From the NCBI RefSeq assembly GCF_047501175.1, contig NZ_JBEQWH010000001.1, positions 1-64,000 of the forward strand: a stretch of 64,000 bases of DNA. Reading direction: 5' to 3'. A program made the position numbers and the translations under genes. The notes beneath the pieces were generated by a model. It had not been told where the DNA came from, searched no databases, and worked only from the letters and a program-made list of their open reading frames with translations. This document shows positions 49,210 through 57,921 of this stretch, piece after piece. Each line of letters starts with the position of its first letter. Position 1 is the first letter of the stretch. Origin of the DNA: Methanoprimaticola sp047501175. GTDB lineage: Archaea > Thermoplasmatota > Thermoplasmata > Methanomassiliicoccales > Methanomethylophilaceae.

Positions 49210-49659
49210 ACGTCTGAAGGGTCGTACGGGGTCATCCATGGGATATGGCCTGACTTCGACAGAAGCATCTGTTGATACTTTTGCAACCCTTCCAGTGAAC
49301 TGATCACATGGTCCCAATCTCATGAGTACACGGGTTTGTACGGTCACATCATGACGGGGCGATACCATCGCTTCTGGGATCTTCGAGCCCGAAAGGCTGG
49401 AGATGGGCATCAACGTCCTCAAGGACCTCATCAGGGAGTCCACGTTGATGTTGCAGATGTTATCCTCTCTCCTCGATGCGGGGGCCTCTGCTCAGTTATC
49501 GCGTCCTGTATCTCGATCCTCAGGATCCTCGTGACGAACTTGATCGACAGCCCTATCCTGGCCCGAACAGGATGTCTGGAACACCGGCCTCATGTATCCC
49601 AAGGCATGGGGCGGATGTGCCGATGGGTTATTCTCTGGGCATGTGTCTGAGGTGCATCC
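49210..49659. other. Gene-poor stretch with a possible gene fragment
   Basis: No intact gene is seen in 450 bases. A 57-codon open piece (49361-49534, plus strand) reads like real protein for its first 45 residues ('GIFEPERLEMGINVLKDLI') but has a stop directly upstream, no start codon and ends in a TGA. It may be a remnant of a decayed gene. The family is not recognised. Confidence 0.3.
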
Positions 49660-50118
49660 ATGACCGTATACGACGATCGTGTGATGAAGGCGTCCGAACT
49701 CTTCCGCAAAGGATTCCAATGCTCGCAGGCGGTTTTCGCCGCGTTCGCTCCCGGATACGGCTTATCGGAGGAGCAGGCCCTGAGGATCGGTGCGGGCTTC
49801 GGAGGAGGCATGTGCAAGGGAGAGGTGTGCGGTGCTGTGACCGGTGCACTGATGGTCATAGGCCTGGTCCACGGTCATGACGATCCGGAGGATGCTGAGG
49901 GGAATGCAAGAGTGAAACGCCTGACGCGCGAGATGATGGACCGTTTCTCCGGGGAGAACGGGTCATTCGTATGCAGGGACCTCCTCGGGTACGACCTCTC
50001 ATCCGACGGGGAGTCCCGTATCGCGAGGGATACGGGCCTTTTCACGGAATTCTGTCCCAGGATGGTCATATCCGCATCGGAGATGCTTGCAGACATCTTG
50101 GAGAGGGAGGGGCGATGA
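49660..50118 (+). CDS. C_GCAxxG_C_C-family probable redox protein
   Basis: A 152-residue protein of the family named after its conserved cysteine pattern. Visible are C21 in 'GFQCSQAVFAAFAPGYGL', the Gly-rich core 'GAGFGGGMCKGEVCGAVTGA' with two cysteines, 'CRDLLGYDL', and a final Cys in 'EFCPRMVISASEML'. Members are small soluble proteins of anaerobes, often near redox genes, with suspected metal or Fe-S binding; the biochemical role is not established. It has a TATA-like ggttattctc at leaderless distance and also a gaggtg binding site. Confidence 0.85.
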   Translation: MTVYDDRVMKASELFRKGFQCSQAVFAAFAPGYGLSEEQALRIGAGFGGGMCKGEVCGAVTGALMVIGLVHGHDDPEDAEGNARVKRLTREMMDRFSGENGSFVCRDLLGYDLSSDGESRIARDTGLFTEFCPRMVISASEMLADILEREGR

Positions 50119-50229
50119 GGATCGCTTCGGCTCCGATGCCTGCTGTAGTTCCATGGGTATGCCGCATCCGAGACATTTGACGAAGGGATTGAGATCATTG
50201 TTCTCGTGTCCGCACCATGGGCATATCAT
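49999..50229 (-). CDS. Small zinc-ribbon protein, 3' part antisense to its neighbour
   Basis: A 76-residue frame starting 'MICPWCGHENNDLNPF' and continuing with CLGCG, a clear zinc ribbon (CxxC-x14-CxxC). A minus-strand TATA-like ctaaatagg (50249-50257) lies exactly at leaderless distance from the ATG at 50229, which supports expression. From about residue 38 onward it overlaps the convergent C_GCAxxG_C_C gene, so that part may be chance or the gene may be truncated. The role is unknown. Confidence 0.4.
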   Translation of the reverse strand: MICPWCGHENNDLNPFVKCLGCGIPMELQQASEPKRSSSPLPLQDVCKHLRCGYDHPGTEFREKARIPRDTGLPVG

Positions 50230-50257
50230 GCTGGACCGATTCTGACAGCCTATTTAG

Positions 50258-50499
50258 AGTGAACCCGACAGCCTGTGTCGGGCATCATGACCAGGTTTGT
50301 CGGAGATGCGATCCCATTCTTCCGGAACGACTGTGCCATGAGATCATGAAGACATCCGGGTCGGACCGTCGACATAACAGGGCCTGTTCGAGATTCGACA
50401 TCGAGCAGATCCAAAGGTCCCTCAACCCTTGTCGGTCGGACCCATGTGAGGTCTGGGACTGGTCATGGTAGACCTTGTCTAATCGTCGCCCCGGTATTG
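50258..50499. other. Gene-free stretch
   Basis: I see nothing that I can support here. Short open frames lack start signals, and one of them ends in TAG, a stop not used by the accepted genes in this window. Confidence 0.45.
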
Positions 50500-51717
50500 T
50501 CAGTAATCATCGGACAGGAGGAACTCCTCCAGGGACATCGTCCTTATCCCATCAAGGTCTGAGTCGAGCATGCTGTTCTCAAGAACCACGACGTATTTCG
50601 GCCAATTGTCCTCTATCCCTTTGAAATTCCCGTATTCTCTTTCGATCACGGAATCCGACGATAGTCTCACACAGGCTTGGATGTATATCCGCCTGCCATT
50701 CAGGATCCCGACAAGATCGATCTCCTTTCCATTGTTGTTACCCACATAGACCTCGTAGCCCCTGCTCCTGAGTTCCAGGTAGAGTATGTTCTCCATTGTC
50801 CCTGCGATCTCATCGGATCTGAATCCCAGCCGGGCGTTCCGAAGCCCTATGTCGGACAGATAGTATTTGTAGCTGGATGTGAGGATGTTCCTGCCCCTGA
50901 GGTCCATCTCTTTCACATGTTCAATTAGGCAGGCCTCTTCGAGATATGGCACATAATCGTATACGCTGTTTCTGTTGATGGAGGGGTCCTCCTTGTGCAT
51001 GGATTCAAAGATCTTGTTCAACGAGGTCCTATTGCCTATGTTCCCACATATGAAATCGAAGATGCGATCGAGGTCGTCCGGGTTCCTGATCCTATGGCGG
51101 CCTATGATGTCGGCTTTGACGATCATATTGTACAGGTCGTTGATGGAGGAGTATGATTCCGATTCAGAATAGCCGTTCCTCCATACTGTTGGGAACCCTC
51201 CGGTGCGGATGAATCTCGCAAGTACCTCTGATGAGGTCTTTCCGATAGATTGTTCGAATCTGAGGCATTCCTTCAAAGTCAGTGTATGGATGTTAATTAT
51301 GCTGGTCCTCCCAGTGAGGTATGTGGCCAGTTCCCCGGACAGCAGTCTGGAATTGGAACCGCTGAGGTAGATGTCGCATTTCCTCTCTGCGATGAGGGAT
51401 CTGATGACCTCTTCCCATCCGTTCACGTTCTGTATCTCGTCGATGAACAGGCAACTATCTCTGTCCTTGGAGAGCGATGAGTCGATCATCTTCATAAGAT
51501 CCTCTGCGGAACCTATCCTGCGCCCTTCCCATGTGTCCAGGTCGATATAGATGATGTTTCTGTCATCTGATTCGGCGACCATCGATAGGATTGTGGATTT
51601 TCCGCATCTGCGTATCCCGATCAGCGCCTTCGCATTGCCGTTATCCTTCAATCTGATGAGGTGCTCGGAATACTCTGGGCGTGACACGGGTCTGAACATG
51701 TCTATCATATCAGACAT
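50500..51717 (-). CDS. AAA-type ATPase with DUF4143 domain
   Basis: A 405-residue protein of the AAA_14/DUF4143 group. Walker A is 'GIRRCGKST' (about residues 34-42), Walker B 'CLFIDEIQNVNGWEE' (about 88-102), and sensor-like 'IYLSGSNSRLL'. The DUF4143 domain (about 200-400) contains 'YYLSDIGLRNARLG' and the nuclease-like core 'GKEIDLVGILNGRRIYIQAC'. Such genes are abundant and patchily distributed in gut archaea and bacteria. The function is unresolved, with a mobile or defence role suspected. It is monocistronic, and a cluster of palindromes lies directly upstream of its ATG. Confidence 0.88.
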   Translation of the reverse strand: MSDMIDMFRPVSRPEYSEHLIRLKDNGNAKALIGIRRCGKSTILSMVAESDDRNIIYIDLDTWEGRRIGSAEDLMKMIDSSLSKDRDSCLFIDEIQNVNGWEEVIRSLIAERKCDIYLSGSNSRLLSGELATYLTGRTSIINIHTLTLKECLRFEQSIGKTSSEVLARFIRTGGFPTVWRNGYSESESYSSINDLYNMIVKADIIGRHRIRNPDDLDRIFDFICGNIGNRTSLNKIFESMHKEDPSINRNSVYDYVPYLEEACLIEHVKEMDLRGRNILTSSYKYYLSDIGLRNARLGFRSDEIAGTMENILYLELRSRGYEVYVGNNNGKEIDLVGILNGRRIYIQACVRLSSDSVIEREYGNFKGIEDNWPKYVVVLENSMLDSDLDGIRTMSLEEFLLSDDY

Positions 51718-51720
51718 ATT

Positions 51721-51756
51721 ATAGATATAATCTATCTTTTATCTGATACGATAGAT
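51721..51756. promoter_or_regulatory. Palindrome cluster over the DUF4143 gene promoter
   Basis: atagat-ata-atctat (51721-51735) is a perfect 6-bp inverted repeat. atctatc (51730-51736) also pairs with gatagat (51750-51756). These sit 4 to 40 bases before the start codon, over the TATA region, as expected for an autoregulatory operator. Confidence 0.4.
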
Positions 51757-52027
51757 ATACCCTTACAACAGGCCCGTGTTCAGAGGTATAAATCGATAGA
51801 TAGGGGCATAGAACGTGGTGAGGGTCTTACAAGGGTCTCATGGTCGTGGAACCTGTCACTGAATGGTTGGATTCGAATCCCATCTTTTGTTGCAATCATT
51901 CCTGTGAAGCTTCTGGAAACTGGTTGATTCTTGGGGAAAATAGTGCGTGGAATCGGGCGTGTAGTCACGCAAAAACGCGAAAAAATCGGGTTTTGACGAT
52001 TTGAATGTCCAAGTAGGAAAAAATGAG
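51757..52027. other. Gene-free stretch
   Basis: AT-rich intergenic sequence. I see no gene or RNA in it. Confidence 0.45.
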
Positions 52028-52100
52028 TGCAGCCGCCGGGATTCGAACCCGGGCAATGAGCTTGGAAGGCTCAGATCCTAACCAACTAGATCACAGCTGC
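52028..52100 (-). tRNA. tRNA-Gly (anticodon TCC)
   Basis: Cloverleaf on the minus strand. The acceptor gcagctg pairs with cggctgc (one G-T pair), with discriminator A. The anticodon stem is tgagc/gctca around the loop cttccaa, giving anticodon TCC (glycine, GGA codons). The T-arm is ccggg-ttcgaat-cccgg. The 3' CCA is not encoded, unlike tRNA-Leu at 9636. Confidence 0.95.
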
Positions 52101-52123
52101 CTAAAGTCCCCAATTGAGTTGTT

Positions 52124-52133
52124 GTATATATAC
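52124..52133 (-). promoter_or_regulatory. TATA box of tRNA-Gly
   Basis: gtatatatac is self-complementary and lies 24-33 bases before the tRNA 5' end, so the primary transcript should begin 1-5 bases before the mature tRNA. Confidence 0.65.
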
Positions 52134-52250
52134 GTAACTGTCTAGAAACAACTGTGGCACATCGTTTCGGACGATGGTCCAGCATCGTGTCGGAACGGGT
52201 GGGATCCCCCATCCCAATCACTTACATACGCATGCGGAGATACCGTATGC

Positions 52251-55200
52251 ATGTCAGGCCGTCCCGTTCTCCAGAGCTCCTTCGAGTATCACGTTTGGAA
52301 ATCCCTGGACGGGAAGGCCTTCTCGAACGGTGGACCGCTTGCCTTGGCGGGGGAGATTGAGAGGTACAGCGGCAAGATGAACTCCACCGTCCTGGTCATG
52401 ATGATCGACACGTTGGCGGAAGGGGGTCTGGCGGACCGCACGTCACTGGAGCTACTGGTGTCCAAGAGCCGTTCCACCGACTGTCTCCCGTCCGTGAGGG
52501 CATCCGCCGTACTTCTGGAGAACGGTGACCTGGACGGGGCGGAGAAGGTCCTGGAGATGTCGGCCGGCGCCCAGGAGATGGTCGAACGCTCGATAGCGGC
52601 CGCGAACATCGCTCTGAAGAGGGGTGACAGTGAGGCCGCCATGTCCTTCGCCTACACCGCATACGGCTACGACCCCCGGTGCAGGGACGCATACAGGATC
52701 TTGGCGGACGTCGATCCCGAGGGAGGATGGCCTCAGAGGGAGAACATACAGGACATATTGGAGGGCAACAAGCCAACGAATCCGATGGGGGAGGGCAGGG
52801 TCCAGGACCTCTACTCGATCTACTACGACTGGTTCACGGGCAGGAGGAACGTGGCCACGGACAAGCTCGTGGCGTCCCCGTACCATGCGGAGAAGGACCC
52901 CGAGTTCCTCCTGGCATCCGCGAGGATGTCCGTGGTGGAGAAGGACTGGCACTCCGCGTCCATGGTCTATACGGAACTGCTCTCGATGGATGCGCCCCCG
53001 TTCGTCTTCGTGGAGGCGGCCGAGGCCGCCATAGGTGGGGCCGACCCGATGAGGGCGATGGACCTCCTGTCCCGGGCGGACCACAACAGCCGCAGGGTCC
53101 TCCGCGACATAATCCGCGTCAAGATGCTCTCGGGGAGCAGGTCGGAGATGATGGACGCCCTCCGTGTGCTCCTGGACAACGAGCGCACAGGCTCGGAGGA
53201 GTACGTGGAGGCCGTGAGGTTCCTGATCGGCAGGGGGATGGACCGCGAGGCCACTGCCCTCCTGGACAAGTACTCCAAGTTCGTGGGCGACGACCCGGAC
53301 ACGCTGACCATGAGGTCGATCATCGTCATGCGCTCGGGGGACTATCCGTCCGCGAGGTACTCCGCCATGAGGGCCGTCCGCATGGACAAGACGAACACGG
53401 CGGCCCGTGCGCAGCTGGCCCGCACGCTGTACCTCATGGACAGGAAGGAGGCCGCCGAGAGGGAGTGCGACAGCATCCTCGCACAGGACGGGGACAACAG
53501 GGACGCGCTAGCCCTGCTCAGGGACCTGTACATGAACAACGGTGACCACGAGAGGGCCGCCAGCACGTGCAGGAGGCTTCTCGAATCCTCTCCCGGGGAC
53601 GTGGTGACCATGATGTCCCTGGCGATATCCACATGCAATCTCGGGGACCGCACCGCGGCATCCGATATGTTCCGCTCGATATTGAAGGAGGACAGCTCCA
53701 GGGAGTGCGCGGTGTCCGTCATATCCGAGATGCTGTCCTGCGGCCTGGACAGGGATGCGATGTCCCTGTGCTCCGGTCTGGAGCGCCAGTTCCCCAAGGA
53801 GCCGATGCTCAAGCGCCTCAGGGGGAACATGGAGTACGGGCAGGGGGAGTACCTCAAGGCATCGGTGACGTATGCGGAAGCAGCATCCCTGAACCCGCAC
53901 AACCCTGTCCTATGGCATTCCAAAGGCATGGCGGACGAGGCCCGCGGGGACCTGGAGTCCGCTGAGGACGCGTACAACAGGGCCCTCCTGCTGGACCAGG
54001 GGGAGCCGGAGTATTGGATATCCAAGGCATCCGTGCAGGAGAGGTCCAACGACAGGTACGGCGCGATAGAGTCGCTGAACCGTGCGATAGAGCTGGATCC
54101 CAGGTCCGTGTACGCATTGGTCCGCAAGGCGGTCATACTCCAGGCATCGTCCCGCGACCAGGAGGCGTTGTTCTACGTCCGGCAGGCGGCGGAGATCGCT
54201 CCGAAGGACGTCCGCATCATGGACATGGAGTCCGATCTCCTGACGCGCATCGGGAGGCCGGACGATGCGGAGAGGATCCTCATCGCCCGCATCTCGTCCG
54301 AGCCGTCAGAGACGGCCACGATCAAGCTTGCCCGTCTGAGACTGTCCGGAGGGGACAGGGATGGTGCGGTCACGGCTCTGGACGAGGGTCTCAGGTGCGA
54401 CCCGGATTCCAAGGCCCTGTCCGACGAGAGGGAGAAGATGGTGTCCGGCAGCATAGGTCCCAGGATGGAGCCGGAGCCGGAGCCTGAGCCGGAGCCCGAG
54501 ATGCCCGCCAAGAGGGAGGACCCCGCGGCATTGCTGGCGATGTCGGTGTCCCTGATGGAGGCGGGGGACCTCAAGGCGGCGATGAGGACCGTGGACCGCG
54601 CACTGGTCGCCGATCCAAACGATCCGGACCTCTATTGTCACAAGGCGAGGATAGCCATGGCACGCGGCGACATAGAGGGAGCCGCGTTCCTTGCGGGGAA
54701 CTCCCTCCGCACGAACCCTAACCATGCGGGGCTGCACGAGGTCGCCGCCCTCGCGAGGGAGCGGAAGGGCGATCTGAGAGGGGCCCTGGCAGAGGCCGAC
54801 CTGGCCATCGCCAACGGTCTGGACACCGTTTCGGTCCATTCTCTGAAGGGCAGGGTGCTGGAGGCCATGGGCCATCCTGAGATGGCCGCATCCAGCTATT
54901 CGCAGGCGGTCGCCCTGGACCCGGACGACCTGGCCCTGGCGGTATCGCTGGCGAGGCAGCAGCGCGCGTGCGGGAACGTGTCCGGCGCATACGGCACGGT
55001 GTCGAAGGTCCTGAGGAAGGATCCCTCGAACATCCCGGCGATAATGATGAAGGCGGAGATCGCGAACTCCCGCGGAGATGCGGATTCGGTCATGTCCGCG
55101 TACGACCTCCTCACGGCATGTCCGGACATCCCCAGCGACATCAAGGTCCGCATGGTCAGGATACTGGAGGACGTCGGGTGCAGAGAGGAGGCCAGGATAC

Positions 55201-55718
55201 TCGTGGAGGGCACCTTCAAGCCTGCGGGCGTCGATCCTGCGGTTCTGAAGTATGCGGAGAAGGCCCTGGTGCGCGCATACTCCTCGAGGACCACGGCGGA
55301 TGACCCGAGCATACTGGACGCGATAGGTCTGGACCAGGAGATGGCGAAGGAGGTGTCCAGATATCTGTCTGAGGTTCCGGACATAGGCCCTATCGGCCCG
55401 GACTCCAGGGATTTCGAATACATGGAGCTCCAGTCCCATGAGGTGATCATGAAGCTCAGATGGACCGACCTCGAGGGTTCCCCGCTGCTCCCTCTCGAGA
55501 AGGTCTACGTGGCGACAGGCTCCAGGGACGCTGATGCGGCCAGGATGCTGGTGGCATATGTCCAGAAGGTCATGCTGTCGCCAGCACCTAGCACGGCGGA
55601 TGACAAGGTCGCGTCCATAGCCATGGGACTCCCGAAGGGGATGACCGTTTACGAGGCGATGAAGCAGTGCGACCTGGGCGTCTACGAGGCCAGGCTCGCG
55701 TGCTCGATGATCGTCTGA
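52251..55718 (+). CDS. Giant tetratricopeptide-repeat protein
   Basis: A 1155-residue soluble protein built from about 25 degenerate 34-residue helical repeats, for example 'NPVLWHSKGMADEARGDLES', 'PEYWISKASVQERSNDRYGA' and 'DPDLYCHKARIAMARGDIEG'. An acidic Pro-Glu linker (about residues 738-750, alternating PE) separates two TPR blocks. The last 110 residues are not repeats ('FEYMELQSHEVIMKLRWTDL' and on). TPR arrays bind other proteins, and the partner is unknown. A TATA-like cttacata lies about 27 bases before the ATG, giving a leaderless start. It converges on truD with abutting stops (TGATCA). Confidence 0.8.
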   Translation: MSGRPVLQSSFEYHVWKSLDGKAFSNGGPLALAGEIERYSGKMNSTVLVMMIDTLAEGGLADRTSLELLVSKSRSTDCLPSVRASAVLLENGDLDGAEKVLEMSAGAQEMVERSIAAANIALKRGDSEAAMSFAYTAYGYDPRCRDAYRILADVDPEGGWPQRENIQDILEGNKPTNPMGEGRVQDLYSIYYDWFTGRRNVATDKLVASPYHAEKDPEFLLASARMSVVEKDWHSASMVYTELLSMDAPPFVFVEAAEAAIGGADPMRAMDLLSRADHNSRRVLRDIIRVKMLSGSRSEMMDALRVLLDNERTGSEEYVEAVRFLIGRGMDREATALLDKYSKFVGDDPDTLTMRSIIVMRSGDYPSARYSAMRAVRMDKTNTAARAQLARTLYLMDRKEAAERECDSILAQDGDNRDALALLRDLYMNNGDHERAASTCRRLLESSPGDVVTMMSLAISTCNLGDRTAASDMFRSILKEDSSRECAVSVISEMLSCGLDRDAMSLCSGLERQFPKEPMLKRLRGNMEYGQGEYLKASVTYAEAASLNPHNPVLWHSKGMADEARGDLESAEDAYNRALLLDQGEPEYWISKASVQERSNDRYGAIESLNRAIELDPRSVYALVRKAVILQASSRDQEALFYVRQAAEIAPKDVRIMDMESDLLTRIGRPDDAERILIARISSEPSETATIKLARLRLSGGDRDGAVTALDEGLRCDPDSKALSDEREKMVSGSIGPRMEPEPEPEPEPEMPAKREDPAALLAMSVSLMEAGDLKAAMRTVDRALVADPNDPDLYCHKARIAMARGDIEGAAFLAGNSLRTNPNHAGLHEVAALARERKGDLRGALAEADLAIANGLDTVSVHSLKGRVLEAMGHPEMAASSYSQAVALDPDDLALAVSLARQQRACGNVSGAYGTVSKVLRKDPSNIPAIMMKAEIANSRGDADSVMSAYDLLTACPDIPSDIKVRMVRILEDVGCREEARILVEGTFKPAGVDPAVLKYAEKALVRAYSSRTTADDPSILDAIGLDQEMAKEVSRYLSEVPDIGPIGPDSRDFEYMELQSHEVIMKLRWTDLEGSPLLPLEKVYVATGSRDADAARMLVAYVQKVMLSPAPSTADDKVASIAMGLPKGMTVYEAMKQCDLGVYEARLACSMIV

Positions 55719-57026
55719 TCAGTAGTCGCGCATCTCGGACTTCATGAACTCGCGCATGAGGCATGTGGCGTAGTTGCCTTTCGGCAGGGAGAAGCTGACC
55801 GAGTAGGAATCTTCGCCGAACGATGCCTTCAGGTCCTTGACGGGGCACAGGATCTCCCTGCGACCTCCCTTCGAGGAGCATTTTGACAGTCCCGGTATGA
55901 CGAAGTCCTCCGGCACGAGGTCGTTCCTCTCGGCCATCGACCTCTCGATCTCCCCCGGCTCGCCCTCTGCGAGCACCGTCTCGGACCCGTACAGCGCAGC
56001 GGTGACGAACGCTCTTCCGACCCTGACCTGCCTTGCGACGAGGTCCAGGTTCCTGCCGGTGGCGACTATGGCATCGTCGTGGTTCGGTATGCCGTCTGCG
56101 GACAGGGGTATGACGACGTCCCCTTCCACGGGAGCGTTGAGGGGCAGCCCTCTGGCCATCCTCTCGCTGAGCATCTCGTTGAACAGGTACGACTGGTATG
56201 CGTGGACGAACATCATCTGCAGGTTAGACGGGAGTGCGGAGATCGCACCCTTCCAATCCTCCCCTCCTGCGAGCGCCTGCGCCATGACCCTCTCGAAGGA
56301 CATGCTCTCAGGCATGACCGATGCCGCGTGGGACCAGTCGGTGCAGCCTTCCAGGGACCTTCTGAGCTCGCTGAGCTCCGGTTCCTCCTGGGGCGTGGTG
56401 TAGCAGATGTACGTGCGGACCGCTCCTTCGATGTCCCCGCGAACGAGTCTCTCCCCGACGAGGTGCGTGACCGGTCTGACGGATCCGAACCTCTGGACCC
56501 CGAAATAGTTGGGGAACCCCTTGTTCGCACCTATCGTGGCGATGTCCGATTCGACGGTCTCCCTCACGGACCCCATAGGCATCGTCAGGTCCCTGACGGT
56601 GATCTCGAACGAGTTTCCGATGAGGTCGCCTATCTGGATGGCCCTTGCGCCTCTGTATATGCCGGATATCTCGACATCCTTCAGGCTGAGCTTCGCGAGC
56701 TCCTCGGGGGTGCATCTGAACGACATCAGCTGTGTCGTGACGGCACGCTTGTCCTTGGTCCCCGCGAACCCTATCCTGGTCCTGGACATGCCGAGGCTGC
56801 GGGACATGATGCGTACGAGACGGTTCGTCTCCCAGTTCCTGGTCCTGACGGTCGCGATGGAAAACTCGCCGTTGTCTTTGGCCCGGGGTGGGTCCGAGAT
56901 CTCGTTGACGACGAAATCCTCGGGCTCCGTCTTGAGGTGCCCTCCGGTTCCGTCCGAATCGCACAGGTATCTGCGCATGCCGATGTCGGCTTCCCCGGTG
57001 AGACACTCTCTGTACAGAAGAATCAC
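55719..57026 (-). CDS. truD: tRNA pseudouridine synthase TruD
   Basis: Makes pseudouridine 13 in tRNA. The 435-residue chain has the TruD motifs 'KTEPEDFVVNEIS' (about 32-44), 'GFAGTKDKRAVTTQ' (about 86-99, with the presumed catalytic Asp92), 'GNSFEITVRDL' and 'FPNYFGVQRFGS'. The TRUD insertion domain lies in the middle and 'FVIPGLSKCSSKGGRREI' near the C-terminus. The start is GTG, overlapping the rpoL stop (GTGA), so it is translated with rpoL. Confidence 0.95.
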   Translation of the reverse strand: MILLYRECLTGEADIGMRRYLCDSDGTGGHLKTEPEDFVVNEISDPPRAKDNGEFSIATVRTRNWETNRLVRIMSRSLGMSRTRIGFAGTKDKRAVTTQLMSFRCTPEELAKLSLKDVEISGIYRGARAIQIGDLIGNSFEITVRDLTMPMGSVRETVESDIATIGANKGFPNYFGVQRFGSVRPVTHLVGERLVRGDIEGAVRTYICYTTPQEEPELSELRRSLEGCTDWSHAASVMPESMSFERVMAQALAGGEDWKGAISALPSNLQMMFVHAYQSYLFNEMLSERMARGLPLNAPVEGDVVIPLSADGIPNHDDAIVATGRNLDLVARQVRVGRAFVTAALYGSETVLAEGEPGEIERSMAERNDLVPEDFVIPGLSKCSSKGGRREILCPVKDLKASFGEDSYSVSFSLPKGNYATCLMREFMKSEMRDY

Positions 57027-57277
57027 TCTGTGATCTTGGAGTAGTAGTCTGCGACGCTCTGCGACGCCCTGTTGATGGCGGCGAGAGGGTCTCCTTCCTT
57101 CACTTTGACGAAGAGCTTCCTCGCCTCCAGTTCGGGGTGGGTCTCGATGAATCTGACCGAGTCAACATTGTCATCCCCGTCGAGCGCCTTCATGAGGGGC
57201 GTGATGAGGGTCAGGTTGGCATCCTTGAATGCGATCGTTGCAGAATCCGCGGTCTTTTCGACGAGCACTATCTCCAT
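57023..57277 (-). CDS. rpoL: DNA-directed RNA polymerase subunit L
   Basis: An 84-residue Rpb11 homologue that pairs with subunit D (11540-12388). It starts 'MEIVLVEKTADSATIAFKD', then 'LITPLMKALDGDDNVDSV', 'ETHPELEARKLFVKVKEGD' and a C-terminal helix, matching archaeal subunit L throughout. The TATA box at 57299-57308 sits exactly at leaderless distance from the ATG. The longer frame that continues upstream through the oxidoreductase gene is noise. Confidence 0.93.
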   Translation of the reverse strand: MEIVLVEKTADSATIAFKDANLTLITPLMKALDGDDNVDSVRFIETHPELEARKLFVKVKEGDPLAAINRASQSVADYYSKITE

Positions 57278-57298
57278 GGCGGAGGCTATGCCATCGTT

Positions 57299-57308
57299 CT
57301 TATATAAC
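57299..57308 (-). promoter_or_regulatory. TATA box of rpoL-truD
   Basis: gttatataag on the minus strand is centred 26-27 bases before the rpoL ATG, the clearest leaderless promoter in the window. Confidence 0.7.
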
Positions 57309-57387
57309 TTTGCTAAAAGGTCCTGCGCGGGCGCGGAGGCCGATCGGGACATGGGGGTGATAGGGGCCGATGGCCCCTTTTGGGTTT
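57309..57387. terminator. Hairpin between the VOR operon and rpoL
   Basis: aggggcc and ggcccct (within 57362-57378) form a 7-bp stem with a 3-base loop just past the gamma subunit stop. It probably ends the VOR transcript. Confidence 0.45.
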
Positions 57388-57921
57388 TCAGCTCTCCGAC
57401 CCGAGTGATATGGCCTTCCTGTTGCTCTCCAGCAGGTTGGCCTTCTTGGCGGGGATGCTCTTCTGGAGCCCCAGGTCGAGGTTCTCCGCGGTGCAGAAGC
57501 CCGTCTCCTTGAACAGTCTCCCGAGGATGACCATGTTGGCCTCCCCCTTCAGGCCGTTCTCCTCGGCGATCCTGGATGCGTCTATGCGGATGACCTTGAC
57601 GTCGGTCCTTGCGACCTCCTTCTTGACGATGGAGCTGTCGATGATGATCGTCCCTCCGGGGACCACATCGTTCTCGAACTTCTCCAGGGAGGGGAGGTTC
57701 ATGGCGACGAGGACATCGGGGTTGACCACCAGGGGGGACCCGATGGTGCTGTCGGATATGCAGACGCTGCACGACGCGGTCCCGCCGCGCATCTCCGGTC
57801 CGTAGGACGGGAGCCAGGAGAGCTCCTTGCCCTCCATCAGGGAGGCGTATGCCATGACCTTGCCGGCGAACAGGATCCCCTGTCCCCCGAACCCTGCGAA
57901 CAGTACGTTGAGGTCGGTCAC
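57388..57921 (-). CDS. 2-Oxoacid:ferredoxin oxidoreductase, gamma subunit
   Basis: A 177-residue gamma domain of a pyruvate/2-oxoacid ferredoxin oxidoreductase. It starts 'LNVLFAGFGGQGILFAGKVM' and has 'LPSYGPEMRGGTASCSVCIS', both standard for the gamma family. It helps bind CoA and transfers the acyl group, acting with the alpha and beta subunits. The start is GTG at 57921 preceded by ggagag, overlapping the beta stop (GTGA). It is the last gene of the operon. Confidence 0.92.
   Translation of the reverse strand: MTDLNVLFAGFGGQGILFAGKVMAYASLMEGKELSWLPSYGPEMRGGTASCSVCISDSTIGSPLVVNPDVLVAMNLPSLEKFENDVVPGGTIIIDSSIVKKEVARTDVKVIRIDASRIAEENGLKGEANMVILGRLFKETGFCTAENLDLGLQKSIPAKKANLLESNRKAISLGSES

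Noticed and set aside
50258..50471. Plus-strand frame ending DWSW before the DUF4143 gene
   Set aside because: It has poor composition, no binding site, ends in TAG, and overlaps the promoter of the minus-strand zinc-ribbon gene.
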